Positions 17,063-26,379 of a stretch of 64,000 bases of DNA are shown here, one piece after another. The notes under the pieces were generated by a model. It ran no database searches. It saw only the letters and a program-made list of their open reading frames with translations, and had not been told where the DNA came from. Made by a program: the position numbers and the translations under genes. Position 1 is the stretch's first letter. Every line of letters begins with the position of its first letter. This stretch comes from Verrucomicrobiota bacterium (GTDB lineage Bacteria > Verrucomicrobiota > Verrucomicrobiia > Opitutales > Intestinicryptomonadaceae): assembly GCA_023450935.1 (NCBI GenBank), contig JAEXGH010000001.1:40038-104037 (forward strand), read 5' to 3'.

Positions 17063-17620
17063 TCAGTCGATGTTGAAAAATCCGAGAACTGAAACGGCAA
17101 TCAAAATAACGCCGCCCAAAATCGGCAAATGCTTGGAAAGCCTTGCCGCCGACTTGCCAAGCTCTATTCCCGAAAGGCACATAGCCGCTGTTGTGGCGGA
17201 AATAACCGCCGCCGCGCGCGCCATATCCACATTCATGAACGCGAACGACACCCCCGCCGCGAGCGCGTCCAGACTGGTGGCCACTCCCAGCAGCAGCAGT
17301 ATTTTGATTCTCAGCGGGAGGAGGAAATTCTGCGTGTTGCCGTCGTCATTTTTGAAGGCGTCGCGCAGCATTTTCAAACCCACAACAAACAGGACTGCCG
17401 CCGCCGCGTAGCGCATTACGTTTTCGAAAAGCGAAAGTGCGTGTTCGCCCGCAAACCAACCTATGAAAGCCATAACCGCCTGAATAACCGCGAATGTCGC
17501 CGCCGCCGCCAGCTTGTTTGCCGCGGGGATTTTCGAGCGCGTGCACCCGCCCGCCGCCGACACCGCAAACGAGTCAATTGAAAGCGCGAACGCTACCGAA
17601 ACCAATTCAAACAAATTCAT
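17063..17620 (-). CDS. mntP: Manganese efflux pump MntP
   Basis: A 185-residue six-helix membrane protein made of two related halves. The acidic metal-site residues are seen in LSIDSFAVSAAGG (helix 1) and ATSLDALAAGVSFAF (helix 4), the hallmarks of the MntP (formerly DUF204) family. A strong ribosome site GGGGGA precedes the ATG. It stands alone, convergent with xerD and divergent from the mutarotase gene. I looked for a yybP-ykoY manganese riboswitch in the 128-nt leader and did not find its conserved loops. Confidence 0.92.
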   Translation of the reverse strand: MNLFELVSVAFALSIDSFAVSAAGGCTRSKIPAANKLAAAATFAVIQAVMAFIGWFAGEHALSLFENVMRYAAAAVLFVVGLKMLRDAFKNDDGNTQNFLLPLRIKILLLLGVATSLDALAAGVSFAFMNVDMARAAAVISATTAAMCLSGIELGKSAARLSKHLPILGGVILIAVSVLGFFNID

Positions 17621-17748
17621 TCCCCCATTTTTTCATGCGCGCAAAACTTGGCAAGGCCTTTGTTTGCGGATTCAAAAAAAAATAGAAAAATATTGCCAAG
17701 CGCGCAGCCGCGTGTAATCGTCGTGCCAGATATAGGATATTTACCGTT

Positions 17749-18669
17749 ATGAAAATCGAAAGAAGAGGCAACACTTCGCTTTACCGCTTCGACGTGGGCG
17801 GCTCCACCTTTATAATGAATCCGTTCGAGGGCGCGCGCCTGATGACGTGGGACATCAAAAACGCCGACGGAACTTCGCGCAGCGTGATTCCGTGGCAGAA
17901 GCCCGAAATCGTGACGGGCAAGGACTTCCCGACCGTCCACGGCGGTATTCCCATTATTTTCCCCTTCCCGAGCACGTCGTTTGTGGGGCGCACGCCGCAC
18001 ATTTGGCGCACTCCGCGCGGCGATGTGCGTCCGATGGCTCGTTTCGGCTACGCGTGGGGAGGCAAGTTCGAAGTGGCGTATTCTTCGGACAACGAAATAA
18101 AGCTGAAATTCCTTCCCTGCGCCGACTGCAAAGAGGCGTATCCATACGACTACAATTTCTATGTCCGCTACCGCTTCTTCGAACGCTCTTTCACGCTCGA
18201 GCTGCTCTTGGAAAACAAGGGATACCTGCCGATGCCGTGGGAGGGCGGCACGCACCCGTATTTTACGATTCCTTGGGTAAATGGCGAAAAAAAACGCGAC
18301 TATTTTGTGCAGTCGGACGGGCGCAAATCTACATACAACGTCGGCGACGGCACGCGCCAGACGATCGACAATCTCGACAAAAACTCCTTTGCCGACCCCG
18401 AGCTTAAGGGGCGCATTCTTTGCGACCTCCAGACGGGCGTCGTCAAGGCGGTTCGCAAAAAAACGGGCGAGGCGATAGAAATAATCATAAACGACAACCG
18501 CAAGCCCGACCCCAGCTTCGCCATTGTTTTCTTCGGATTCCCCAAGGAGGGCGACCCGAATATTTTCGCAATCGAGCCGTGGATGGCCCCTCCCAACAGC
18601 GCGTCGAAACCCTCGCATTTCGTCCGCGGCGGCGAAACGGGTTCGTTCAAAATAGAGGTGAAAATCTAA
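17749..18669 (+). CDS. Aldose 1-epimerase / hexose-6-phosphate mutarotase-like protein
   Basis: A 306-residue galactose-mutarotase-fold protein expected to interconvert anomers of a hexose or hexose phosphate. The motifs are HGGIPIIFPFPS near residue 66, a middle EGGTHPYFTIPW with the conserved His, and AIEPWMAPPNS carrying the likely catalytic Glu. The layout resembles YeaD-like D-hexose-6-phosphate mutarotases more than GalM, but the substrate cannot be assigned. It is coupled to dtd by a one-base stop/start overlap (TAATG) and has no signal peptide, so it is cytoplasmic. Confidence 0.82.
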   Translation: MKIERRGNTSLYRFDVGGSTFIMNPFEGARLMTWDIKNADGTSRSVIPWQKPEIVTGKDFPTVHGGIPIIFPFPSTSFVGRTPHIWRTPRGDVRPMARFGYAWGGKFEVAYSSDNEIKLKFLPCADCKEAYPYDYNFYVRYRFFERSFTLELLLENKGYLPMPWEGGTHPYFTIPWVNGEKKRDYFVQSDGRKSTYNVGDGTRQTIDNLDKNSFADPELKGRILCDLQTGVVKAVRKKTGEAIEIIINDNRKPDPSFAIVFFGFPKEGDPNIFAIEPWMAPPNSASKPSHFVRGGETGSFKIEVKI

Positions 18670-19139
18670 TGCGCGCGGTTGTCCAACGCGTCCGCGGCGC
18701 GTCGGTTGACGTGCGCACCGGCGGCGGTTCGTTTGTGCGCCGGGGCGAAATAGGCGCGGGGTTGCTCGTGCTTTTGGGCGTCGAAAACGGCGATACTCCC
18801 GCCGATGCCGACTGGCTTGCGGGCAAGATTTCGGCGTTGCGGGTTTTCGAAGATGGCGACGGAAAAATGAATCTGTCTGTTCTCGACGTGCGCGGGGGCG
18901 TTTTGGTTGTGAGCCAGTTCACGCTTTTCGGAAACGTCCGCAAGGGAAGCCGGCCTTCGTTTAACCGTGCCGCGCCGCCCGCGGCTGCAATTCCGCTTTA
19001 CGAGATGTTTGCGGATAAAATGTCGGCCGTTTTGGGCGCGGACGTTCCCATGGGGGAGTTCGGGGCCATGATGAACGTATCGCTTGTAAACGACGGCCCC
19101 GTAACGATAATTTTGGATTCAAAAAATAAAGAAATCTAA
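18669..19139 (+). CDS. dtd: D-aminoacyl-tRNA deacylase
   Basis: Removes D-amino acids (and glycine from tRNA-Ala) mischarged on tRNA. The 156-residue protein starts at the ATG at 18669, one base overlapping the preceding stop. It has MRAVVQRVRGASV at the N-terminus, the active-site SQFTLFGNVRKGSRPSF and the family NDGPVTI with the cross-subunit Gly-cisPro that excludes L-amino acids. Its 3' end overlaps the convergent gene at 19119-19589 by 21 nt. Confidence 0.95.
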   Translation: MRAVVQRVRGASVDVRTGGGSFVRRGEIGAGLLVLLGVENGDTPADADWLAGKISALRVFEDGDGKMNLSVLDVRGGVLVVSQFTLFGNVRKGSRPSFNRAAPPAAAIPLYEMFADKMSAVLGADVPMGEFGAMMNVSLVNDGPVTIILDSKNKEI

Positions 19140-19589
19140 ACAACGCCGCCAGAATCCGCGCCCTTCTTTTGCGGGCGGATATACCCTTTTGTAGTAGCGC
19201 ACGACAACGGTGTCGCCCCTCCGCGCCTCTCCGCGGACTACTTTGAACAGGAAGCAGTTTTTATACCCCTGAGACATCGACTCCAATTCCGCCACGGGGT
19301 TCGATTTTACATCGCACGCAAAAAACGCCGGCGGAATTTCGGCGGGCGCGATTTTCGAGACAATGTTTACTATTGCCGCGCCGTTTTCCACGCGCACAAT
19401 CCGCCCGAACGTCATTTCGTAGTCTATTTTTATTTCGTATTCGGGCGCGGCGGAGTCCTCGGGGGGCGTTTGCGTTTGCGCAGCAGTTTCCGCCGATTGC
19501 GGGTGGAGCTCCCGTTGTGCGCCCGCCGCCGCAAGCGCAAAAAAAGCCGAAACAACAGCTAAAAACGCATATAGTTTCGGCTTTCCCAT
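19119..19589 (-). CDS. Small exported protein of unknown function
   Basis: A 156-residue protein, last in the TPR-dnaG-rpoD transcript, 18 nt after rpoD. The ATG at 19589 starts a clear signal peptide (lysine then LYAFLAVVSAFFALAAAG), preferred over a TTG four codons upstream. After a Gln/Ala/Pro-rich linker there is a small folded region with FGRIVRVENGAAIVNI and RRGDTVVVRYY. The alternating strands suggest a beta-barrel, but I cannot name a family. The 3' end overlaps dtd tail-to-tail. Confidence 0.75.
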   Translation of the reverse strand: MGKPKLYAFLAVVSAFFALAAAGAQRELHPQSAETAAQTQTPPEDSAAPEYEIKIDYEMTFGRIVRVENGAAIVNIVSKIAPAEIPPAFFACDVKSNPVAELESMSQGYKNCFLFKVVRGEARRGDTVVVRYYKRVYPPAKEGRGFWRRCLDFFIF

Positions 19590-19607
19590 TTCAATTAACA
19601 AAAAAGG

Positions 19608-21671
19608 CTATTCTTCGCCCTTAGATTTTTTAAACTGGTCGAAGCCCGGCCCCGCGTTGTTGTTTTCGCTTTCAAAGAAGCCGTGCAACTGGCGCAGGCG
19701 CGTGGGGTGGCGCATTTTTCTCAACGCCTTCGCCTCAATCTGCCTGATTCTTTCGCGCGTTACGTTGAACTGTTTGCCCACTTCCTCCAGCGTTCTCGAG
19801 TAGCCGTCCTGCAGCCCGAAGCGCAACGTAAGCACTTTGCGCTCGCGCGGAGTCAGCGACGAAAGAACGTCTACGAGCTTTTCGCGCAGCAGCGAATAGC
19901 TTGTCATATCGTAGGGATTTTCCGCTCCCTTGTCTTCGATGAAATCGCCGAAGTTGGTGTCGTCGGAATCTCCCACGGGGCTTTGCAGCGAAATGGGCTG
20001 TTGCGCCATTTTCATTATGGACTGCACTTTTTCCACGGGCAAATCCATTGCCGAGGCGACCTCTTCGGGCGTAGGTTCGTGCCCGAGCTCCTGAATGAGC
20101 TGTTTTTGAACCTGCATGACCTTGTTGAGCGTCTCAATCATATGGACGGGAATTCTGATGGTTCTTGCCTGATCGGCAATGGAGCGCGTGATTGCCTGCC
20201 TTATCCACCAAGTCGCGTAGGTCGAGAACTTGTAGCCCCTGATGTATTCGAACTTCTCCACCGCCTTCATCAGACCCATATTGCCCTCCTGAATTAGGTC
20301 TAGGAAGTTCAGCCCCCTGTTCGTATATTTTTTCGCGATTGAAATAACAAGGCGCAGGTTGGCGCGCACCATTTCGGTTTTTGCCCTGTGCGCCTCCTGC
20401 ATGGAAGTTCTAACTGACTTGACAAGCTCCACGAGCCTTTCGGGCTCGAGACGGTAGACGTTGTGGATTTCCTCCAGACGCGCGCGCAAATCGTCGGCGT
20501 TGCCGAGTTTTACTTTCGGCCCGACGCGCTGGATTGCCTTGAGACGGTAGAAAATGTCGTCTATTTCGCGCAAAACCGGGTTGAGCGAATCGAGAAATTC
20601 CTCGAAAACTTTGAGCTTGAATTTGAAGCCTTTTTCGTAGATTTCGCGCAGCTTGGATTCCTGCGTTTTGAACATCGTAAGGCGGCGTTTTTTCTGGCTC
20701 GGGTCGGCCGTTTCGCGCGCCGACTCCCAGTTCTTCTCCAGCGTCTCCTCCGCCTTTTCGGCCAGTTCTATGTATTTGGGCAGGTCTTCGAAATACTTTT
20801 CACGCCCGTCCTGAATTTTCTTGTCGAGCACGATTTTGTCGAAACGCTCGTCGCGCGCAAGAAGCTTTTTTGCCAAGTCAATCTGGAACTTGTTTGTAAG
20901 CGACACCGAAAACAGCTCTTTTACGGCTTCGGCTTCCGCCGTTTCGATGCGCTTGGAAATTGCAACCTCCTGATCGCGCGAGAGCAACGGCACTTGCCCC
21001 ATCTGTTTCAGATACATTCTGACGGGGTCGTCGAGCGTGTCGGTCTGCAACGCCTTCGACTGCCTTTCGTCTGACTCCTCTTTGCGGCGTTTGAAGTTTT
21101 CTATCTCCTCTTCGTTGTCGAAAATTTCGATGTTGAGGTCTTCGAGAATTTTTATGACGTTGTCGAAAATCTTGGGGTCTTTGAGCGTTTCAAGCAGGTA
21201 TTTGTTGATGTCATGCGTTGTCAGATACCCCTTTTCGCCTGCGAGCGTGCGCAGCTGGCGGATTTTGATATCTATGCTCTTCGACGACAAATCCGTTTTC
21301 GCCGCCGCTTTTTTCTGGGAGGGTTTGGGCTCCGCCTTTTTTACGGGAACAGTCTTCGGGGCCGGGGCTGCGTCCTTCGGCGAGGTTTTTGTCTTTGCAA
21401 CCGTTTGGGGTCGGACTTGTGGCTTTGCCGTTTTTACCGCCTTTTGTTTGGGCTCGGCTTGGGCTTTTGCCGCTTTCGGCGAGGTTTTTGTCTGCGCGAT
21501 TGCCGTTTTGGGGGATTTGGGTTTTGCCTGTGCCGCTTTTGCTTTTGCGGGGTCTTTCTTTTGTTCGGCTTTTTTAGCCGCAGTTTTTACAGACGCGGAA
21601 ACCGCCTTTTTGGGCTTTGCCGCCGCGCTTTTAACCGGCGATTTTTTTGTTGTAGTTTTCGATTGTGCCAT
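19608..21671 (-). CDS. rpoD: RNA polymerase primary sigma factor (sigma-70) with Lys/Ala/Pro-rich N-terminal tail
   Basis: Housekeeping sigma factor, 687 residues. Residues 1-128 are an unusual low-complexity tail of K, A, P, Q and T with repeated AKPK/TSPK steps, much like a histone-H1 tail. Region 1.1 follows (GYLTTHDINKYL), region 1.2 (DDPVRMYLKQMGQVPLLSRDQE), a non-conserved segment, region 2 (NLRLVISIAKKYTNRGLNFLDLIQEGN and GYKFSTYATWWIRQAI), region 3 (RIPVHMIE) and region 4 with LTPRERKVLTLRFGL and EVGKQFNVTRERIRQIE. It lies 6 nt behind dnaG, the usual macromolecular-synthesis order. Confidence 0.95.
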   Translation of the reverse strand: MAQSKTTTKKSPVKSAAAKPKKAVSASVKTAAKKAEQKKDPAKAKAAQAKPKSPKTAIAQTKTSPKAAKAQAEPKQKAVKTAKPQVRPQTVAKTKTSPKDAAPAPKTVPVKKAEPKPSQKKAAAKTDLSSKSIDIKIRQLRTLAGEKGYLTTHDINKYLLETLKDPKIFDNVIKILEDLNIEIFDNEEEIENFKRRKEESDERQSKALQTDTLDDPVRMYLKQMGQVPLLSRDQEVAISKRIETAEAEAVKELFSVSLTNKFQIDLAKKLLARDERFDKIVLDKKIQDGREKYFEDLPKYIELAEKAEETLEKNWESARETADPSQKKRRLTMFKTQESKLREIYEKGFKFKLKVFEEFLDSLNPVLREIDDIFYRLKAIQRVGPKVKLGNADDLRARLEEIHNVYRLEPERLVELVKSVRTSMQEAHRAKTEMVRANLRLVISIAKKYTNRGLNFLDLIQEGNMGLMKAVEKFEYIRGYKFSTYATWWIRQAITRSIADQARTIRIPVHMIETLNKVMQVQKQLIQELGHEPTPEEVASAMDLPVEKVQSIMKMAQQPISLQSPVGDSDDTNFGDFIEDKGAENPYDMTSYSLLREKLVDVLSSLTPRERKVLTLRFGLQDGYSRTLEEVGKQFNVTRERIRQIEAKALRKMRHPTRLRQLHGFFESENNNAGPGFDQFKKSKGEE

Positions 21672-21677
21672 ACTTGC

Positions 21678-23531
21678 TTAAATTTCCTCTATCAAATCGG
21701 GAAACAGTCGGGATTTTTTCGTCAATTCCGCGACTGTTTTCAGAAGTTGAAGTTTGGAAGGTTCGTCGATTGCCGGGTCGGTTATTTTAGCGTTAACTTT
21801 CCCCAGCTCGACGGATATGTAATTTTTATAAATTCTCTTGATGCAATCATTCGCAGATTTTACGGGATTTTCAATTAAAATTTTCGGGTTTGCCAATATT
21901 TTATATATGGCGTTTTTTTCCGCGGATGTTTCGAAAAATTCTTCGATTTTTGCTGGTTCGAATTCTATTCCCTCCCGATACATCGCAAGCAGGCGCATAA
22001 GTATGCGCCCCGAGAGTTTATTTTGGTCGAGCCACTCGGGCTGGACAACCTGCGCCATTGCCGCGCCTATTTCGGGGCGCAACAGCGCCAGAATCAGCGC
22101 GTCGGCTGGGGCTGTCGAGATTTTATATTCGGCTTTGGGAGGGGTAACGTTGCCGTCGGCGGTGGCGACGGGCTGCTTTTGCGCCGCTTTGAGAGCCTGT
22201 TTTGCGAATTTGTCGTAGTCGTCGGCCAGCGACACATAGCTTACGCCGAGGGTTGCGGCGGTTTCGCGCAGATATTCGTTCGCAACAATCGAGGACTTGC
22301 AGTTGAAAATCATGGCGAAAATGTCCGATACTATTTCGCCCTTTTTTTGCGCCGTGATTTCTTCCGCCGCCGCTGTGAGCGTTTTTGCCGCAAACGTTAT
22401 CGCGCCCATTTTTTTGTTTTCCACAAGCTCGCGCATTTTCTCCGCGCCGAACTTGCCTATGAAAGAGTCGGGGTCTTCCCCTTCGGGCAGCGGCACAACA
22501 AACGGCTCAAGCTCGTGTTTGAGGCACATGGAGATTGCCTTAAGGTTTGCGCGGACGCCCGCGGCGTCGCCGTCGTAGAGCAGAACGACCCTGTTGCAGA
22601 AGCGTTTTATCTGCGAAAGGTGGTTGTCGGTCAACGCCGTTCCCTGAGTTGCGACCGTATTGGGGATTCCCGCGGTGAACATTCGAAGGGCGTCGAGCTG
22701 TCCCTCCACCAGAACGCAGTAGTCTTTCTGCTTTATGAAATTCTTCGCCTGATGTATGTTGAAGACGACGTTTCCCTTCTTGAAAATTTCCGTTTCGTGC
22801 GAGTTTACATACTTGCCGCTTTCGGAGGGGTTGTCGGGGGTGAATTGCGTTTTCCTGCCCGTAAATGCTATTACGCGCCCCTGAATGTCGCAGATGGGAA
22901 TCATCAAACGCCCCCTGAACTTTGGGTAGAAGTTAGCGAAATTGCGCTCGCCTTCGCGCGCCGAAAATATGCTCGATTTGGACACGGCTTCGGGAGTGTA
23001 GCGTTTTTTCGCGAAAAGCCGCTTAAGCTCCGCGGAGTTGGCGGGCGCGTAGCCTATGCGCAGACGCTTGGCATCGTCGAGCGACATTTTGCGCTCTTCA
23101 ACCCAGTATTTTCTGATTGCCTCCGCCTGTTCGTTGTCGGCGAAAAATTGGTCGGCAAACCACGTGGCGGCGTCTTCGTGCATTTCGAAAAGCTGTTTGT
23201 GCAGGCTTGCATTGTTGACCTCCGCGCCCGAGTAGTCGTATTCAAGCTCGATTCCGAACTTTTTGGCCACAAACTCCACAGCCTCCGCAAAATTGAGATT
23301 TTCCAGCTTCATCACGAAGTCGAACATGTCGCCGCCCTGCGACGTGCTGAAACAGTAAAAAAGCCCTTTGTCGGGCGAAACCGTAAACGACGGCGTCTTC
23401 TCCTGCGAGAACGGGCTTAATCCCTTAAGTATCGAGCCGCTGCGCTTGAGCGCGACGTATTCGCCCACGACCTGCTCTATGGGAACGCGCGCTCTGACCG
23501 TTTCGATACTCGACTGTTTTATTCTGGGCAT
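21678..23531 (-). CDS. dnaG: DNA primase with degenerate zinc-binding domain
   Basis: Synthesises RNA primers at the fork. The 617-residue protein has the N-terminal CHC2 domain, catalytic core and C-terminal helicase-binding region. Toprim residues are present: VEGQLDALRMF (Glu) and LLYDGDAAGVR (Asp-x-Asp). The basic patch FRGRLMIPICD is also present. The zinc ligands are mostly lost: the usual CPFH is SPFS and the usual CFGC is CFST, leaving one of four. The rest of that domain (EKTPSFTV, QGGD) is intact, so the fold may persist without metal. It overlaps the end of the TPR gene by 13 nt and precedes rpoD. Confidence 0.95.
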   Translation of the reverse strand: MPRIKQSSIETVRARVPIEQVVGEYVALKRSGSILKGLSPFSQEKTPSFTVSPDKGLFYCFSTSQGGDMFDFVMKLENLNFAEAVEFVAKKFGIELEYDYSGAEVNNASLHKQLFEMHEDAATWFADQFFADNEQAEAIRKYWVEERKMSLDDAKRLRIGYAPANSAELKRLFAKKRYTPEAVSKSSIFSAREGERNFANFYPKFRGRLMIPICDIQGRVIAFTGRKTQFTPDNPSESGKYVNSHETEIFKKGNVVFNIHQAKNFIKQKDYCVLVEGQLDALRMFTAGIPNTVATQGTALTDNHLSQIKRFCNRVVLLYDGDAAGVRANLKAISMCLKHELEPFVVPLPEGEDPDSFIGKFGAEKMRELVENKKMGAITFAAKTLTAAAEEITAQKKGEIVSDIFAMIFNCKSSIVANEYLRETAATLGVSYVSLADDYDKFAKQALKAAQKQPVATADGNVTPPKAEYKISTAPADALILALLRPEIGAAMAQVVQPEWLDQNKLSGRILMRLLAMYREGIEFEPAKIEEFFETSAEKNAIYKILANPKILIENPVKSANDCIKRIYKNYISVELGKVNAKITDPAIDEPSKLQLLKTVAELTKKSRLFPDLIEEI

Positions 23532-25201
23532 TGCTTGTTTTCGGGCGATTTTTCGGGCAGTTTGCCCTGTTCGCCGCCGAGCTCCGCGTATTTTTTGAAA
23601 AACTTTGCGGCGCGCTCGGCGTCGGCGTTTTTAAGATATGCGTTCGCGAGGTAGTATACCACTTCGGGCGCGTCGGAATGTCTGGCGTATACCGACAGCG
23701 AATCCTTCAAAAAGTTCTCCTTTGGCTGGTCGATTTGCGAAAGGCGCAGAAATGCGCGCGCGGCTTCTTCGTCGGAACCGCTGCAGAGGAACGCCTCCTT
23801 TGCAGCCAGATAGGCGTCGTTGCGGCGGCCGTTGATTTCGTAGGCGCGGGCGGCGACCGCCCACGAGGTCGAATTTTGCGGATTGTCTGCAACGGCCTTT
23901 TCGGCGTGGAGCAGGGCGTTTTGTTTGTCGCCTTTTGCGAGTGCTTCAAGCGAAAGGCGGATATCGCGCGCAAAGTCCGTTTCTTCGGCGGGCGCGGGGG
24001 AGCTGTCGGTTGCGGGTTCAACCGCCGTTTCCGCGGGCTGGGCGTCTGCCAGTTTCCCGTCGGTTGCGCCGTTTTCGGGCGCGATTTCGTTCAAGGCTGC
24101 AGTCTCCGATTTTTCGGGAGAAGGATTTTCGGGCTTGTCGTTTGCGGGCGTTTGCGCGGGTTCCGACTCTGCGGGCGTCCGTTTTGCTTCGGGCTGTTGG
24201 GCGGGTTCCGGCGGCTTTTCCGCAACCGCCGCGTCGATTCCGTTTGTTTGTGAAGTCGGCTTTTGTTCCGCCTCCTTTTCGGCGCGGGCGAGCGCTTCGC
24301 GCTCTTGGTCTTTCTGCTTTTCCTCCGCTTGGCTTGCCCGCTCTGTTTCGGCTATGCGCCTGTCTTTGTTCATCGCCGCTTCGGCCTCTGCGAGGCGGTG
24401 TTTGAATTCGGCAAGCTGGGCTTTGAGCGTCGGGAATTTTTCGTTGACTATTTCGGGGTCGATTGCGTCAAGCCCCTTTATTGCGTTTTCCAAGCCCGCC
24501 ATATCCTTTTTTTGCAGGTAGACGCCTATTAAATTCGTGTAGATTTCCCTGCGTGTTGCGGCGTTTTCGGGCAGGGTGACTTTGAGCGCACTCTCGAGCC
24601 ACAGCTTAGCCTGCGCCGTGTTGCCGATTTTGAAGAAAAGCCCGCCTATGACTGCTGCTTCCGCGGTGTCGGGATTGCGTTTGGCTGTCTTGAGCATGGC
24701 CATATATTCGTTGAGCGATTTCTCGAAATTCCCCTGTTTTTGGTAGATTTTTGCCAGATGCTTATGCGCGGAGGGGTCGTCGTTTTTCTTGGTGAGGTAT
24801 TTCAGATACGCCTGTTCGGCGGCTTCCCAATTCGACGTTTGTTCGTAGGCGTTGGCGGCGAACACAAGCAGGTCAAGGCGCGAATTGTCGCCGTCGAACG
24901 CTTGTTCGTAGAACACTCCCGCGGAGTCGGTTTTCCCCTCTTGGGCAAGGGCGTTGCCCAACGCCTCGCAAATGTTCGGCAGCGCGCCGAGCTCGCGGTA
25001 TGCCGTTTCCAGCATTTCGACCGCCTGCGCGTTTTTGTTTTCCGCCGACATAACCTGCGCCCTGCGCACGGCAAGCTCCGCCTTGCGCTTGTTTGTCTGC
25101 GCGACCTCTTCTGGCGATTTTTCCCCGCAGGCGCACAAAGCAACGGCAATGCCCACTGCCGCCGCCGAAAATATTGTTTTAAACAACTTGATTGCTTGCA
25201 T
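23519..25201 (-). CDS. TPR-repeat lipoprotein
   Basis: A 560-residue protein starting with a lipoprotein-type signal; the lipobox is LCAC with Cys25 as likely acylation site. An N-terminal block of about six TPR-like helical pairs (residues 40-260, including NWEAAEQAYLKYL and GNFEKSLNEYMAML) is followed by a coiled coil. Next come a Pro/Glu/Ala-rich linker of about 130 residues and a second TPR block (KGDKQNALLHAEKAV). Such proteins scaffold envelope complexes; no specific partner can be named. It is first in the dnaG-rpoD transcript and is divergent from the exported DUF362-like gene. Confidence 0.82.
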   Translation of the reverse strand: MQAIKLFKTIFSAAAVGIAVALCACGEKSPEEVAQTNKRKAELAVRRAQVMSAENKNAQAVEMLETAYRELGALPNICEALGNALAQEGKTDSAGVFYEQAFDGDNSRLDLLVFAANAYEQTSNWEAAEQAYLKYLTKKNDDPSAHKHLAKIYQKQGNFEKSLNEYMAMLKTAKRNPDTAEAAVIGGLFFKIGNTAQAKLWLESALKVTLPENAATRREIYTNLIGVYLQKKDMAGLENAIKGLDAIDPEIVNEKFPTLKAQLAEFKHRLAEAEAAMNKDRRIAETERASQAEEKQKDQEREALARAEKEAEQKPTSQTNGIDAAVAEKPPEPAQQPEAKRTPAESEPAQTPANDKPENPSPEKSETAALNEIAPENGATDGKLADAQPAETAVEPATDSSPAPAEETDFARDIRLSLEALAKGDKQNALLHAEKAVADNPQNSTSWAVAARAYEINGRRNDAYLAAKEAFLCSGSDEEAARAFLRLSQIDQPKENFLKDSLSVYARHSDAPEVVYYLANAYLKNADAERAAKFFKKYAELGGEQGKLPEKSPENKQCPE

Positions 25202-25273
25202 AATGAATCGAAAAAGTCTTAACTTATACCTTTGACAATGATTACAAATTTTTCGTCAATATCAATATCATTT

Positions 25274-26362
25274 ATGAAAGATTTTTTTGGAAAAACACTT
25301 GTTTTTATCGCGCTGTGCGCGGCGGCGGCGTGTTTCGGCGCGGACGAAGCCCTGCCCGCATCTTCCGACGGCGTCGTTGCGCAGGCTTCGGGCGAAAACT
25401 CTTTGGCAGCCGACTTCGTTTTGCAGACGCGCCTGAAATCGTTCGACGCAAAAAACTACAACGCGGCGGTTTCGGCAATGTTTTCGGCGTTCGAGAAAAA
25501 CTCGGGCAAAAGCCTCAAACGCGGCAAGAAAGGGCGCGTAGGGCTGAAGATTTACACGAACTCTGGCGCGGGGCTTGCCACGCCCAAAAACCTAATCGAC
25601 GCCGTTCTGCGCCAGTTGCAGCGGCGCGGCTATGCGGCGGAGGACATCACGATAGTCGATATGTCGGCGCGTAAAATGCGCGCGTGCGGGCTGTTACCGA
25701 AGCTTTCCGAGGTTCAAAAAGGCGTTAAAAACGCCTACGGCGATGTCAACGTAGCCGACGTGGAAAGCGGGCGGTTCTTCGACAAACGCTGGTATTACGA
25801 CAACCCGCTGACGCCCAAAAACGTTCGCGCCTCCCGCTCATACAGGGAAATCTACGACCCCGAAGCCCGCAAGAGCTATCTGCCCATTCCGCTGTTTTTG
25901 ACTGTCGATTACTGGATAAACCTGCCCGTCATAACCGATATGGAGGGCTTGGGCGTGTGCGCGGCAATCGGAAATATGAGCCTCTGGAACATGTCGAACA
26001 ACGAGCGTTTCCTCAAAGAGCCCGCAAACGCGTCGATGGCGGCGGCGGAGGTTTCCGCCATTCCCGAATTGCGCGAGTCAAATGCGTTCACGATTTTGTC
26101 TTTCGAAATCGGGCAGTTCGTCGGCGGCGCGGTGTTCAACGCCCGCTTTTCGTTCTCGGAAAACGTGATGTTGCTGAGCGCAAATCCCGTAGTTTTGGAC
26201 TACATAGCGTGGCAGACAATCAACAAATACCGCCGCGCAAACAGGTTCGCGCCCATCGACACAGAGCCGCCCGTTCTCAACTACTGCAAACAGCTCGGCG
26301 TCGGCGATTACGACCTGCGCAAAATCAGAAAAATCACAGTTCCATACTCGGTAAAACGATAG
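25274..26362 (+). CDS. Exported DUF362-like protein
   Basis: ATG at 25274 opens a signal peptide (DFFGKTLVFIALCAAAACFGA); a longer frame from 25232 lacks support. The 362-residue product has the pattern of DUF362 proteins: GRVGLKIYTNSGAGLATPK, then NLIDAVLRQLQRRGYAAEDITIVD, and later LPVITDMEGLGVCAAIGNMSL. The usual ferredoxin motifs of some DUF362 members are absent. Function unknown. It is 17 nt upstream of the Nudix gene and probably co-transcribed with it. Confidence 0.65.
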   Translation: MKDFFGKTLVFIALCAAAACFGADEALPASSDGVVAQASGENSLAADFVLQTRLKSFDAKNYNAAVSAMFSAFEKNSGKSLKRGKKGRVGLKIYTNSGAGLATPKNLIDAVLRQLQRRGYAAEDITIVDMSARKMRACGLLPKLSEVQKGVKNAYGDVNVADVESGRFFDKRWYYDNPLTPKNVRASRSYREIYDPEARKSYLPIPLFLTVDYWINLPVITDMEGLGVCAAIGNMSLWNMSNNERFLKEPANASMAAAEVSAIPELRESNAFTILSFEIGQFVGGAVFNARFSFSENVMLLSANPVVLDYIAWQTINKYRRANRFAPIDTEPPVLNYCKQLGVGDYDLRKIRKITVPYSVKR

Positions 26363-26379
26363 TCAATCGGGATTTTCAG

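Noticed and set aside
17712..17728. Sigma-54 type promoter (TGGCACG-N4-TTAC on the minus strand) upstream of mntP
   Set aside because: One mismatch in the essential GC element, isolated, and the only enhancer-binding protein in the window lacks its GAFTGA loop.
17621..17748. yybP-ykoY manganese riboswitch before mntP
   Set aside because: The leader is too short and lacks the conserved loop sequences.
22023..23420. 465-codon plus-strand frame opposite dnaG
   Set aside because: Shadow of dnaG with no recognisable features; dnaG has clear Toprim motifs.
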